This document shows, one piece after another, positions 43,459-52,206 of a stretch of DNA of 64,000 bases (position 1 is the first letter of the stretch; the number at the start of each line of letters is the position of its first letter). A program made the translations under genes and the position numbers. The DNA is taken from assembly GCF_030269765.1 (NCBI RefSeq), contig NZ_BSTX01000003.1, positions 863,959 to 927,958 on the forward strand. Reading direction: 5' to 3'. The notes beneath the pieces were generated by a model. It ran no database searches and was not told the DNA's origin. It saw nothing but the letters and a program-made list of their open reading frames with translations. The DNA comes from Actinorhabdospora filicis. Lineage in GTDB: Bacteria > Actinomycetota > Actinomycetes > Mycobacteriales > Micromonosporaceae.

Positions 43459-45990
43459 ATGGCCTTCGACACCAGCCCCTGGGAGACAAAGGCCGACGAG
43501 GCCGCCGTCTCGGGCGAGGCGAACACATTGATGTCCCTGGCCGGGCGCATCACCGGGCGCGGCGGCGAGCTGCGGGACGCCATCAACGCCGGCGCGATGG
43601 AGTTCAGCGACATCGTCGCCGACCCCATCGAGGCCCGCAACCGCGACAACGTGACCTCCTGGGTGTCGGGTACCCAGGCCACGGTCTTCGGCAGCTCGAT
43701 CCTCACCGCCTGGGCGGGCGAGGTCGGCACCTTCAAACGCGAGCTGGCCGCCCTCGACACCCGCTACGCCGAGGGCGTCAACCGGATCTTCGAGATCGGC
43801 ACCGGCGGTCCCGGCGAGGGCGCCAACAGCGTCGGGCGCAACGCCGCGCAGAAGAGCCTGGAGGCGGAGCTGACCGCCGAGGCCGTCCGGCTGCGCGCGA
43901 AGTTCGACACCGACACCGAGTCGCGCGGCGCGCAGCTGCGCAGCGGGCCGACCACGGAGGTCCTCAAGGCCCTCGTCTCCGACGGCACCATGAAGTGGGC
44001 CGCGTTCAACCTGTGGGGCGCCAAGGGCGCCGTCCCGCTGGACGGCAAGGACGCCAAGAAGCTCGCCGAGATGCTGGTCGCCAAGCTGAAGGGCGGCGGG
44101 AAGCTCACCCAGGCCGACCGCGAGCTGCTGATCAACCTCCAGGCTCTGGCCGGGCACGCGCTGTGGATGCAGAAGCACGGCGGGAACCTCTCCAAGGGCG
44201 AACTGGCCTACCTCAAGACCCTCTTCGGCGAGCTGAACCGCGGCTACAACGGCGACGACACCCCGTTCCGGGGCGACTCGGCGCTGCTGAACATCGACGC
44301 GTGGCTCAAGGGCTCCGGTTACGGCGCCGCCGACCAGTCGCTGATCCGGGGTGCGCTCGGCGGTGGCCTGCTGGCCCTGTCCGACGACGGCATCGGCGGC
44401 GGTTACGAGCTGCTGCCCTCCGACGTCCGCCGGTCGCTGGAGGCGGAGCTGCCCGAGACCTGGGACATCCCCGCCGGCGAGGGCGCCGAGGGCTTCTGGC
44501 GCGCCGAGTTCGTCCCGCTGGCCGCGCTGCTGGGCGCCGCCCCGGCGCTGCAGGGCGGCCTGAAGTTCTCCGGGCTGCTGACCCTGCGCTCGGCCGAGTA
44601 CGCCTCGATGCTCGACGAGAAGGAGGACGTCGAGCCGCTCCAGACGCTGCTGGGCGTGGCCACCCGCAACCACGAGGCCGTCCGCGAGGTCCTCACCGGC
44701 GGCTACCGCACCGAGCGCTTCGGGGCCGACACCCCCGAGTTCGTGCTGCGGCAGCTGTTCGGGAAGAACGACTGGACCGACGGCGGCGCGGCGGCGGCCA
44801 AGCTCGTCGACTGGATCCCGGCGGCGTCCAGGGGCTCCGACTCCTACGAGCGCTACCTCGCCGGAGTGTCCTCGGCGGCCGTCATCGACATCCTGACCAA
44901 CACCCACAAGACCGCCTGGGACCAGAGCGCCTTCCAGTTCTTCACCGACTCCGGCGGCCGCATCGGCGACGCCACCGACGTCCCGATGGGCGTGGCCAAC
45001 CCGAAGATCTCGCAGGCCCTCGGGGACGTGGCCTCGGCCTACCTCCAGTCCTTCGGCGGACGCGACGGCGTGGAGGGCGCCAAGACCCAGTGGGGCTACA
45101 TGGTCTCCGGCCCCAACGGCGAGGTGTGGGTGCCCGACAAGCTCCAGATCGACCCCGACGACCGGGCCCGCTTCTTCCAGCTCATCGTCGCCGACCCCAA
45201 GGCCGCCGCGCAGCTCGGCAACGACATCCTCGGCACGATGTACCGCAACACCGGCGACATGGTCGGCACCGACGACCCCGGGGCGCGCGGCAGCCTCGCG
45301 GCCACCTCCGGGCGGCTCCTGGGCTACTTCGACGCCGCGCTCAAGAACAACATGCTCGACGCCGTCGGCGATCACGAGCGGGCCGAGGCGACCGCCTACG
45401 GCGACGAGGTCGCCAAGAACCAGCGCATCACCGGCATCATGAGCGGCGGCATCGGTTTCGCGTTCAACCAGGCCAACAACTCCGTCTCGGCCTGGGACAA
45501 CAACTACGCCCTCGCCCACGGCGGGCGCAGCCTCGGCGGCCCCACCGGCGGGGTGTTCCTGCGGAACCTCCCGGTCAACGTCGTCCAGGGCGTCGTCGGC
45601 GGCTTCGTCCCCTTCTTCATCGACGCGCCCACCGCCCCCGACCCCAACGACGTGGACATGCGGCCCGTCGTCGGGCACATCAGCCCCGAGAAGTTCGACC
45701 TGCTCACCAAGCACTCGATGCTCGACCACGCCATCGACCAGGGCAAGGTCGACGTCAAGGACCTCGACAAGGGCCTGCTGAACGAGGACGGGACGAGGCT
45801 GCGCGACCTCGGCGCCAACGAGGACGTCCCCCGCGTCCAGGCGCAACTGCGCGACCAGCTGATCAAGGCCGGCCTGCGCGACCTCGTCGAGAACGGCCAG
45901 TTCGACGTCTACCGCTACGCCAAGAGCGTCGACGACGCCCAGGACTCCTGGCAGGAGTACCAGCAGTGGCGCAATAACGAAAAGCAGTGA
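43459..45990 (+). CDS. Large hypothetical protein, 843 residues, partner of the ESX-like gene
   Basis: Not recognised with certainty. Helix-rich and acidic; the N-terminus (about 1-120) is like a long WXG/LXG helical pair, including AGRITGRGGELRDAINAGAMEF. A mid region reads LINLQALAGHALWMQKHGG and LAYLKTLFGELNRGY, then LDWIP-type helices. A weakly hydrophobic tract lies near LPVNVVQGVVGGFVPFFIDAP (about residue 700). The C-terminus is VYRYAKSVDDAQDSWQEYQQW. There is no signal peptide or enzymatic motif. Similar large actinomycete proteins follow small ESX-like genes and may be type VII-exported. A hairpin terminator follows. Confidence 0.65.
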   Translation: MAFDTSPWETKADEAAVSGEANTLMSLAGRITGRGGELRDAINAGAMEFSDIVADPIEARNRDNVTSWVSGTQATVFGSSILTAWAGEVGTFKRELAALDTRYAEGVNRIFEIGTGGPGEGANSVGRNAAQKSLEAELTAEAVRLRAKFDTDTESRGAQLRSGPTTEVLKALVSDGTMKWAAFNLWGAKGAVPLDGKDAKKLAEMLVAKLKGGGKLTQADRELLINLQALAGHALWMQKHGGNLSKGELAYLKTLFGELNRGYNGDDTPFRGDSALLNIDAWLKGSGYGAADQSLIRGALGGGLLALSDDGIGGGYELLPSDVRRSLEAELPETWDIPAGEGAEGFWRAEFVPLAALLGAAPALQGGLKFSGLLTLRSAEYASMLDEKEDVEPLQTLLGVATRNHEAVREVLTGGYRTERFGADTPEFVLRQLFGKNDWTDGGAAAAKLVDWIPAASRGSDSYERYLAGVSSAAVIDILTNTHKTAWDQSAFQFFTDSGGRIGDATDVPMGVANPKISQALGDVASAYLQSFGGRDGVEGAKTQWGYMVSGPNGEVWVPDKLQIDPDDRARFFQLIVADPKAAAQLGNDILGTMYRNTGDMVGTDDPGARGSLAATSGRLLGYFDAALKNNMLDAVGDHERAEATAYGDEVAKNQRITGIMSGGIGFAFNQANNSVSAWDNNYALAHGGRSLGGPTGGVFLRNLPVNVVQGVVGGFVPFFIDAPTAPDPNDVDMRPVVGHISPEKFDLLTKHSMLDHAIDQGKVDVKDLDKGLLNEDGTRLRDLGANEDVPRVQAQLRDQLIKAGLRDLVENGQFDVYRYAKSVDDAQDSWQEYQQWRNNEKQ

Positions 45991-46000
45991 CCGGCGACAC

Positions 46001-46031
46001 CGCCCGGCGTGCCCTTCCGGCGCGCCGGGCG
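46001..46031 (+). terminator. Terminator of the ESX-like gene pair
   Basis: 13-base arms CGCCCGGCGTGCC (46001-46013) and GGCGCGCCGGGCG (46019-46031) pair fully except one G-U, with loop CTTCC. Confidence 0.65.
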
Positions 46032-46053
46032 GCACCGCCGTCATGATGACGCG

Positions 46054-46440
46054 ATGCGCATCGGACAGGTCGTCATCGTCGTATCCGACTACGACGAGGC
46101 CATCGCCTACTACGTCGGCGTCCTCGGCTTCGAACTCGCCGAGGACACCCGGATGAGCGAGACCAAGCGGTGGGTCGTGGTCCGGCCCGCCGGTGGCGAC
46201 GCCTCGCTCCTGCTCGCCAAGGCCGATGGCGAGCACCAGGCCTCCCGCGTCGGCGACCAGACCGGCGGGCGCGTCGGGTTCTTCCTCTACACCGACGACT
46301 TCCACCGCGACTACGAGCGCATGAAGGCCGCCGGGGTCGCCTGGGAAGAGGAGCCCCGCCACGAGGAGTTCGGCACCGTCGCCGTCTTCGCCGACCTCTA
46401 CGGCAACCGCTGGGACTTCATCGGCCCGCCCGCGAAGTAG
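46054..46440 (+). CDS. VOC family protein (glyoxalase/bleomycin-resistance fold)
   Basis: A 128-residue single-module vicinal oxygen chelate protein. It begins IGQVVIVVSDYDEAIAYYVGVLGFEL. Then RWVVVRPAGGDASLLLAKA, GRVGFFLYTDDFHRDYERMKAAGV and the closing FADLYGNRWDFIGPP follow. Metal-ligand residues are plausible at the usual strand ends, but substrate is unknown. CATGAT lies six bases before the ATG, so the transcript may be leaderless. Confidence 0.9.
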   Translation: MRIGQVVIVVSDYDEAIAYYVGVLGFELAEDTRMSETKRWVVVRPAGGDASLLLAKADGEHQASRVGDQTGGRVGFFLYTDDFHRDYERMKAAGVAWEEEPRHEEFGTVAVFADLYGNRWDFIGPPAK

Positions 46441-46484
46441 TAGCCTGCTCGGGCCCGCTTCGAACCCCTCCCGAAGGTGCCGCC

Positions 46485-46961
46485 ATGCCCGAGGTCGCCG
46501 TCTTCACCGTGCCCCGCAGACACCGCGCGCACCGGGAGGTGGTCTCCGCCGTCCTCGCCCTGGCCGTGCTGACTTGGCTGGCGGGGCTCGTCGCGCTGGC
46601 CTCCGGGACGCTGGTGCCGCTGCTGGCGGCGTTGGCCCCGACGGCGCTGTGGGCGCTGCTGCGGCTGACGCGCCCGGAGCCGGTCACCGAGCTGCGCGTC
46701 GAGCCCGCCCGCCTGCTCGCCGGGCCGTACCGCGTCCCCGCCCACAAGGCCGCCGCGACGCTGATCCGCGAGCGCGGCGAACTCGTGCTGCTGCTGGCCA
46801 CCGGTGAGCGCACCCCGGCCGCGCGGGTCGTGCTGTGCCGCGCTGGCGGCACCGACGCCGCCGACCTGGCGCGCCTGAAGTCCCTCGCGGAGGTCCTGGG
46901 CACCTCGCGCGAGTCGAGTGCCGTGAAAGTGTCGCGGGAGCTGGCTAGCCTGGCCGGGTGA
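46485..46961 (+). CDS. Small membrane protein with cytosolic beta-rich domain
   Basis: Not recognised. 158 residues with two close hydrophobic helices (VVSAVLALAVLTWLAGLVAL and LVPLLAALAPTALWALL). A cytosolic domain follows (VTELRVEPARLLAGPYRVP and ELVLLLATGERTPAARVVL), like a small PH-type or DUF domain. The ribosome site GAAGG precedes the ATG. The stop overlaps the GTG of the AlkZ-like gene, and a TAGCCT hexamer inside its 3' end may start that gene's own leaderless transcript. Confidence 0.6.
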   Translation: MPEVAVFTVPRRHRAHREVVSAVLALAVLTWLAGLVALASGTLVPLLAALAPTALWALLRLTRPEPVTELRVEPARLLAGPYRVPAHKAAATLIRERGELVLLLATGERTPAARVVLCRAGGTDAADLARLKSLAEVLGTSRESSAVKVSRELASLAG

Positions 46962-48013
46962 TCACACGCGAGCAGGTCCGCTGGTACCGCGCCGCCGCGC
47001 AGGGTCTGGCCCGGGACGGGAGCTTCCGGCCGGTCCTCGGCGTCCAGGACACCCCGCCGGGCTCGGCGGTGGCGGCGCTGACCGCGCGCGGCGCGGCCGA
47101 GCCGGACGCGATGACGTGGACCCACCGGGGCGCGCCGCACCTGCATCCCGCCGGTGACCTGCCCGGCCTGGCCCGCGCGCTGTGGCCGCACTCGCCGGCG
47201 GACGCCGCCGCGCGCTTGCAGAGCACCGGCGCGAAGCTGGCGAAGGCGGGCGTGGACGTCCGCGCGGCCTTCGCCGACGTCGCCGCGGCGATGCGCGAGG
47301 CGGCCGCCGAGCCGCTCACCAAGGGCGAGCTGAGCGCGGCGGTGACGGCCGCCGTCCCGCCGGAGTACTCCTACGACTGCCCGGGTTGCGGGACCTTCCA
47401 CGTGTACGAGTCGCTGTTCCGGCACGGCGCGCTCCCGGCCGGGCTCGTGGCCGTCCCCGAGTCGCCGCAGCTGACCTTCCGGCGGCTGCCGGACTGGGAG
47501 GGCGTCCCCGAGGCCCCCGAGGGCACCGGTGGGCTCATCGCCGCGTTCCTGGCGGCCACCGGGCCGGGCGGACCGGCCGAGATCGCCGGTTTCCTCGACA
47601 CCCGGCCCGCGCGGGCGCGCGAGTTCTGGCCCGCCGGGCTGTCCGAAGTGGACCTCGACGGCCGGGTCGCGTGGTTCCCCGGCGAGCGGCTGGACGACCT
47701 GCGTGCCGCCGCGCGCCCGGACTACGTCCGCCTGCTGCCGCCTTCCGACGCCTACCTGCTCGGCGACCGCGAGCTGCTGCTGCCCGAGGCCGCCCACCGC
47801 GCCGAGCTGTGGAAGAACCTGAGCCGCCGGGGCGCCGTCCTCGCCGACGGCGAGCTCGTCGGCTACTGGACGCAGAAGGCCGCCGGACGCCGGTTGCGCG
47901 TCACGATCGTCCCCTTCGGACGGCTCTCCGCCACCGTCGGCGAGCGCCTGGAAGCCGAGGCGGACCTGCTCGCCGTCGCGCGCGGCTTCACCGCGGCCGT
48001 CCTGGACGTGTGA
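46958..48013 (+). CDS. Winged-helix AlkZ/YcaQ-like DNA glycosylase family protein
   Basis: A 351-residue member of the HTH_42 winged-helix family that includes the crosslink-repair glycosylases AlkZ and AlkX. It begins ITREQVRWYRAAAQGL. FRPVLGVQDTPPGSA occupies the catalytic-loop position, with Q-D in place of QxQ. PCGCGTFHVYESLF-like sequence is present as CPGCGTFHVYESLF. The C-terminal signature RLLPPSDAYLLGDRELL and AVLADGELVGYWTQKAAGRR follow. Family members flip alkylated or crosslinked bases. Glycosylase activity here is unproven. Confidence 0.75.
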   Translation: MITREQVRWYRAAAQGLARDGSFRPVLGVQDTPPGSAVAALTARGAAEPDAMTWTHRGAPHLHPAGDLPGLARALWPHSPADAAARLQSTGAKLAKAGVDVRAAFADVAAAMREAAAEPLTKGELSAAVTAAVPPEYSYDCPGCGTFHVYESLFRHGALPAGLVAVPESPQLTFRRLPDWEGVPEAPEGTGGLIAAFLAATGPGGPAEIAGFLDTRPARAREFWPAGLSEVDLDGRVAWFPGERLDDLRAAARPDYVRLLPPSDAYLLGDRELLLPEAAHRAELWKNLSRRGAVLADGELVGYWTQKAAGRRLRVTIVPFGRLSATVGERLEAEADLLAVARGFTAAVLDV

Positions 48014-48044
48014 AGCGGCGCCGTCCGGTGTGGACGGCGCCGCT
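48014..48044. terminator. Bidirectional terminator between 48013 and 48056 genes
   Basis: Perfect 13-bp stem AGCGGCGCCGTCC / GGACGGCGCCGCT with a GGTGT loop, between convergent genes. Confidence 0.8.
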
Positions 48045-48055
48045 GAGGGAAGGGA

Positions 48056-49057
48056 TCAGACGAGCTCGGGGACCCGGGCGTCCATGCGCGCCTCGGCGCG
48101 GGCCCGGGACTTCCCGACCGCCACGGTCACCGCGAACAGCGCCGCCGTGACCACCGCGATGGCGCCCAGGGCCGTCCACGTCTTGGCGTCGGGGTGGATC
48201 AGCGACTGCCCCCGCAGCGCCTGCCACGTCACCAGGGCGGTGAGGCCGCCGTAGCAGAGACCGGCCACGCCGATGACCGCCCGGCGCGTCCGCTCGTCGC
48301 GCAGCCACGCCACCCGCGCCGCCAGGCCCGCCACCAGCAGGCCCACCAGGAGCATGACCTGCATCCCGTGCATGCCCACGAAGTGGGGGATGCGCAGGTC
48401 GCCCGCGGTGGCGTTCCAGCCGGTGAAGGGCATGACCGGCGCGTCGTCGCGGGTGCCGACCGAGTGCGAGATCGCCAGCGTGACGGGGTCGCCGTTGCCG
48501 TCGGTGTAGTCGCCGCTCTGGCCGTCGGGGTTCATCGAGATCAGCAGGCCCAGGAACATCCCGGCGATGGAGTAGAACGCCGCCAGGCGCACCGCCATCG
48601 CGGTGCCCTTGTCGCCGACGCGCTGCACGATCAGGGTGATCGCCAGGATCATGTTGGCCAGCATCAGGATCGGCACGCCGATGGAGAACACGTTCTGGGT
48701 GAGCTCGCCGTAGGCGTCGGCGGTGTTGAAGTGGCTGAAGGTGCCGCGCGCGCCCTGCATGGCGATCACCGCGACGTCGGCGGTCCCCGACAGCGCGACG
48801 ACCGTCCCGACCCACCAGGTGAACCGGCGTCCCTTGTGCGGCAGCGACAGCATCCACCCGAGGGTGAGGCCGTAGGCGACGAAGGCGACGGCGAACTTGA
48901 GGGGCTTCTCCCACACGGAGACGCCGTTCTGGACGCGGTCGTCGATCAGCACGCCACCGAGGGCCACGAGCACGAGGCCGGACATCAGGGCGACCTGGAT
49001 CATGAGGGGCCGGTGCCAGGACAGGACGGTCCGGGCGCGGTTGCCGATGGTGGTCAT
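48056..49057 (-). CDS. Polytopic membrane protein, 333 residues
   Basis: Not recognised. Eight or so hydrophobic helices, e.g. VALMSGLVLVALGGVLI, PLKFAVAFVAYGLTLGWML, VGVPILML-type segments and VMLLVGLLVAGLAARVAW. Loops hold WEKPLKFAV and IPHFVGMHGMQVML, whose two His residues (HFVGMHGMQ) could bind metal or heme. The ATG at 49057 has the excellent ribosome site GGAGGAAG. No operon partners; a transport or sensory role is possible but not shown. Confidence 0.7.
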   Translation of the reverse strand: MTTIGNRARTVLSWHRPLMIQVALMSGLVLVALGGVLIDDRVQNGVSVWEKPLKFAVAFVAYGLTLGWMLSLPHKGRRFTWWVGTVVALSGTADVAVIAMQGARGTFSHFNTADAYGELTQNVFSIGVPILMLANMILAITLIVQRVGDKGTAMAVRLAAFYSIAGMFLGLLISMNPDGQSGDYTDGNGDPVTLAISHSVGTRDDAPVMPFTGWNATAGDLRIPHFVGMHGMQVMLLVGLLVAGLAARVAWLRDERTRRAVIGVAGLCYGGLTALVTWQALRGQSLIHPDAKTWTALGAIAVVTAALFAVTVAVGKSRARAEARMDARVPELV

Positions 49058-49198
49058 TGCTTCCTCCGTGGGCGAGGGGCTTGTGCCCTTCATCCTTCGG
49101 GGGAGGAGCGCCGTCCGCATTGGACGCAGAACCACCTTGCGGCGGGGCGGAGCACCCGTGATTTCAGGGGGGATAGACCCACCCGTAAGGGAGGTCCC

Positions 49199-49711
49199 CT
49201 ACCGCTCGGTGACCGCCGCGTAGGGACCGTCGCCCAGCCAGCGGACGTCGGCGAAGGACTCGCCGCCGTCGCCGGAGCGGAAGATCACCATGAGGTGCGC
49301 CGGATCCCGGTCGTCGACGATCATCGCGTAGCCGTCGCGGGGAGTGGCCGCGATGAGCGCGACCCGCCCGTCGAAGGCCCGCACGGTCAGCGTGCCGCCC
49401 TCGGCGTGGATCGAGCGCTCCCACACGCCCTCGGCCAGGTAGTGCCAGCCGTCGCCGGGTTCGAGCGGCTCGGCGCGGCTGGTCGCCGAGTCGGCGGTCG
49501 GCCAGGCCGACGGGGACGCGTCGGGCTCGCCGAGCTCGACCGGCAGCCCGTCATTGGGGACGGCGGCGGCCAGCACGGGGTGCAGCCCGAGCCAGGCGAC
49601 CAGCACGGCGACGCCGGTGGTGGCCAGCCAGATCAGCGCGCCGGTGAGGGCCGGGCGGTGCCGCTTCACGCCGTACCGCGGCGGGCTCGGTCCTGAAGGG
49701 GCATGCCGCAC
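49199..49711 (-). CDS. Single-span membrane protein divergent from a two-component system
   Basis: A 170-residue protein: basic N-terminus, one membrane helix ALIWLATTGVAVLVAWLGL, then an extracytoplasmic domain GDGWHYLAEGVWERSIHAEGGTLTVRAF and MVIFRSGDGGESFADVRWLG. It may be a secreted sensor accessory. It is transcribed away from the response-regulator gene, sharing the promoter region with a 22-bp-period direct repeat, so regulation by that system is likely. The GTG start at 49711 is tentative. Confidence 0.6.
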   Translation of the reverse strand: MRHAPSGPSPPRYGVKRHRPALTGALIWLATTGVAVLVAWLGLHPVLAAAVPNDGLPVELGEPDASPSAWPTADSATSRAEPLEPGDGWHYLAEGVWERSIHAEGGTLTVRAFDGRVALIAATPRDGYAMIVDDRDPAHLMVIFRSGDGGESFADVRWLGDGPYAAVTER

Positions 49712-49731
49712 ATCTTTCCACAGGCCATATA

Positions 49732-49774
49732 CGGACGTATCAGCTCATGGAGCCGGACGTATCGATCCATGGAG
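49732..49774. promoter_or_regulatory. 22-bp-period direct repeat in the divergent promoter
   Basis: Two 21-base copies CGGACGTATC-AGCT-CATGGAG (49732-49752) and CGGACGTATC-GATC-CATGGAG (49754-49774) agree at 17 of 21 positions. A spacing of two helical turns is typical for OmpR/PhoB-type response regulators bound as direct-repeat dimers. Confidence 0.6.
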
Positions 49775-49821
49775 GTCTGTCAATGCGCGGCCGGGTGGCG
49801 GTAGCGGTATGGTCCGGTGCC

Positions 49822-50511
49822 ATGGCCACCGTCCTGCTCGTGGAAGACGACGCCACCGTGCGCGCGGCACTGACGCGCGCCCTCTCCAACGCCGGGCACG
49901 CCGTGCGTCCGGTGGGGGCGGCGCTGGAAGCCCTGCGCCAGCTGAGCGCCGACCGTCCCGACCTGGTGATCCTCGACCTCGGACTGCCCGATCTGGACGG
50001 CGCCGACGCGCTGCGCATGATGCGCGGCATCAGCGACGTCCCCGTCATCGTGGCCACCGCCCGCAACGACGAGGCCGCCATGATCCGCCTGCTGAACGCC
50101 GGCGCCGACGACTACGTCATGAAGCCCTTCTCGGCGGCGCACCTCCAGGCGCGCGTGGCCGCCGTCCTGCGCCGCGGCGGGATGCGCGAGGACCGCCGCG
50201 CGCCCAGCGTCACCGACACCGGCTCCCTCAAGATCGACCAGTCGCGCCGCCGCGCCGAGCTCGACGGGCGTCCCCTCGACCTGACCCGGCGGGAGTTCGA
50301 CCTGCTCGCCTACCTCGCCGAGCACGCCGGGCGCGTGGTCACCCGGCGCGAGCTCGTGGAGCAGGTGTGGCGCCAGCCGTACCTGGGCGCCGAGGCCACC
50401 GTCGACGTCCACCTGTCGTGGCTGCGCCGCAAACTCGGCGAGACCGCCGCCGCGCCGAGGCTCCTGCGCACCGTGCGCGGCGTCGGCGTGATGCTGCTGG
50501 ACGAGCCGTGA
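49822..50511 (+). CDS. OmpR-family response regulator
   Basis: A 229-residue DNA-binding response regulator. The receiver has acidic DD at 9-10, phospho-acceptor Asp52 in LVILDLGLPDLDG, and the K in YVMKPFSAAHLQ. A winged helix-turn-helix follows (LDLTRREFDLLAYLAEHAGRVVTRRELVEQVW and TVDVHLSWLRRKLG). The ATG at 49822 gives the exact receiver N-terminus MATVLLVEDD; TATGGT ends eight bases upstream. Its stop overlaps the kinase GTG, forming an operon. It probably binds the 22-bp-period direct repeat upstream. Confidence 0.93.
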   Translation: MATVLLVEDDATVRAALTRALSNAGHAVRPVGAALEALRQLSADRPDLVILDLGLPDLDGADALRMMRGISDVPVIVATARNDEAAMIRLLNAGADDYVMKPFSAAHLQARVAAVLRRGGMREDRRAPSVTDTGSLKIDQSRRRAELDGRPLDLTRREFDLLAYLAEHAGRVVTRRELVEQVWRQPYLGAEATVDVHLSWLRRKLGETAAAPRLLRTVRGVGVMLLDEP

Positions 50512-51836
50512 GATGGGCCCTCGTCCGCGTCGCCCTGGCCACCACCTCGATGGTCGCGCTGGCGCTGCTGGTGCCCCTCGCCATCGTCGTCGGCCGCCTC
50601 GCCCATGACCGGGCGGTGACCGCCGCGCGCGATCAGAGCGCGGCGATGGTGACGGTCCTGGCCGTCACCGACGACTCCGGCGAGATCCTGCGCGCCATGC
50701 TCGCCACCCGCGCCGGAGCCAACGGCCGCCTCGCCGTCCACGTGCCCGGACGCGCCGTCCTCGGCACCCCCCACGCCGCCACCGGCGACGTCGACACCGC
50801 CGCGAGCGAGGGCCGGTCCCTCATCGCCGAAGCCGAGACCGGGCTCGTCTACCTGCGCACCGTCGCCCTGCCCGGCGGCACCGCCGTCATCGAGGTCTTC
50901 GTCCCCGACGGCGAACTCACCAAGGGCGTCACCGGCGCGCGCATCGCCCTGGCCACCCTCGCGTTCGTGCTCGTGCTCATCTCGGTGGTGACCGCCGACC
51001 GGCTCGGCGCGCGCCTCGTCCGCACCGCCCGCGGCCTCGGCGACGCCGCCCGCCGCTTCGGCGAGGGCGACCTGTCCACCCGCGTCGACACCGACGGCCC
51101 CCGCGAACTCGCCGAGGCCGGCGCGGCCTTCAACGCGATGGCCGACCAGGTCGTCGGCATCGTCGACGCCGAACGCGAGATCGCCGCCGACCTCTCCCAC
51201 CGGCTGCGCACGCCCCTCACCGCCCTCCGCCTCGACGCCGACGCCCTGCCCCCCGGCCCCGACGCCGACCGCATCCGCGAGGCCGCCGACTCGCTGCAAC
51301 GCCAGGTCGACGAGATCATCCTCGGCGCCCGCCGCTCGGTCACCGAACGCACCGGCGACGCCTGCGACGTCGACGAGGTCCTCACCGAGCGCCTCGCCTT
51401 CTGGGCCGTCCTCGCCGAGGACCACGGCCGCCGCTGGACCGCCGAGGGCACCGGAAGGTCGCTGTGGGTGCCGGTGGCGAAATCGGAGCTGAGCGCGGCC
51501 GTCGACGCGATGCTCGGCAACGTCTTCGCGCATACACCCCAGGGCGCGCCCTTCCAGGCGGTGCTGGACGTGCGCCGCCGCATCCTGGCGGTGGAGGACG
51601 GCGGGCCCGGCATCGCCGACCCCGAGGAGGCCATGGAGCGCGGACGCTCGGGAGCGGGCTCGACCGGGTTGGGGCTGGACATCGTGCGGCGCGTGGCGGA
51701 CGCGACGGGCGGGAGTTTGCATCTGGGGCACAGCCGGCTGGGAGGAGCGCGGGTCGCGCTGGTCTTCGGGCGGCCGCAGAGCGAGCGGCAGCCGCGGAAG
51801 TACTGGCGGAGCCGGCACCGGGCGGAGACGAAGTAG
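50508..51836 (+). CDS. Sensor histidine kinase
   Basis: A 442-residue membrane kinase. TM1 is TTSMVALALLVPLAIVVG, and TM2 is ARIALATLAFVLVLISVVTA; between them is an extracytoplasmic sensor of about 110 residues. HAMP-like GARLVRTARGLGDAARRFGEGDL leads to the H-box EIAADLSHRLRTPLTALRLD. An HATPase domain follows: N-box NVFAHTPQGAPF, VEDGGPGIAD (G1) and GSTGLGLDIVRRVADATGG (G2). The GTG overlaps the regulator stop. Signal unknown; pairs with the OmpR-type regulator. Confidence 0.92.
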   Translation: MRWALVRVALATTSMVALALLVPLAIVVGRLAHDRAVTAARDQSAAMVTVLAVTDDSGEILRAMLATRAGANGRLAVHVPGRAVLGTPHAATGDVDTAASEGRSLIAEAETGLVYLRTVALPGGTAVIEVFVPDGELTKGVTGARIALATLAFVLVLISVVTADRLGARLVRTARGLGDAARRFGEGDLSTRVDTDGPRELAEAGAAFNAMADQVVGIVDAEREIAADLSHRLRTPLTALRLDADALPPGPDADRIREAADSLQRQVDEIILGARRSVTERTGDACDVDEVLTERLAFWAVLAEDHGRRWTAEGTGRSLWVPVAKSELSAAVDAMLGNVFAHTPQGAPFQAVLDVRRRILAVEDGGPGIADPEEAMERGRSGAGSTGLGLDIVRRVADATGGSLHLGHSRLGGARVALVFGRPQSERQPRKYWRSRHRAETK

Positions 51837-51921
51837 GCCGACCTTGCAGGCCGACATTGTGGAGCGCCTTGGACGGCGTGAGAATTGGCGAGTGGTGTCG
51901 TAGCGGCGCAGGTCGGGAAGG

Positions 51922-52206
51922 GTGTTCCCCACGGGCGTGGGGGTGAGCCGATCCCGGGCAGCACGAGCGCGGCCGGCGCGATGTGTTCCCCACGGGCGTG
52001 GGGGTGAGCCGGGGTCGTACACGTACACGGTGCCGCCCCGGGGCGCGGCCAGGCGGTGGTCCCCACGGGTGTGGGGGTGAGCCGGTCCTCGCGTCCCGCC
52101 AGCCGGGCGGGCGCCTGTGTTCCCCACGGGCGTGGGGATGAGCCGCCACCGGCCTCGGCCGATCCACCATCACCAAGGTGTTCCCCGCGTGCGCGGGGAT
52201 GACCCC
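51922..52206 (+). CRISPR. Five-repeat type I-E-like CRISPR array, no cas genes nearby
   Basis: 29-bp repeats at 51922, 51983, 52056, 52117 and 52178. Repeats 1 and 2 are identical: GTGTTCCCCACGGG then CGTGGGGGTGAGCCG. Repeat 3 has G at position 4 and a T in the loop; repeat 4 has A for G in the tail; repeat 5 is diverged (GTGTTCCCCGCGTGCG then CGGGGATGACCCC). Spacers are 32, 44, 32 and 32 bases. The stem is typical of actinobacterial I-E repeats, transcribed left to right. No cas gene lies in the window. Confidence 0.93.

Noticed and set aside
51837..51921. Additional repeat or conserved leader to the left of the CRISPR array
   Set aside because: No further copy of the repeat stem is present, and the 85 bases are not AT-rich; the leader cannot be defined.
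50310..52127. 605-codon minus-strand frame spanning the CRISPR array
   Set aside because: Translates the array repeats (HARGEH-type peptides) and antisense of the histidine kinase; not a gene.
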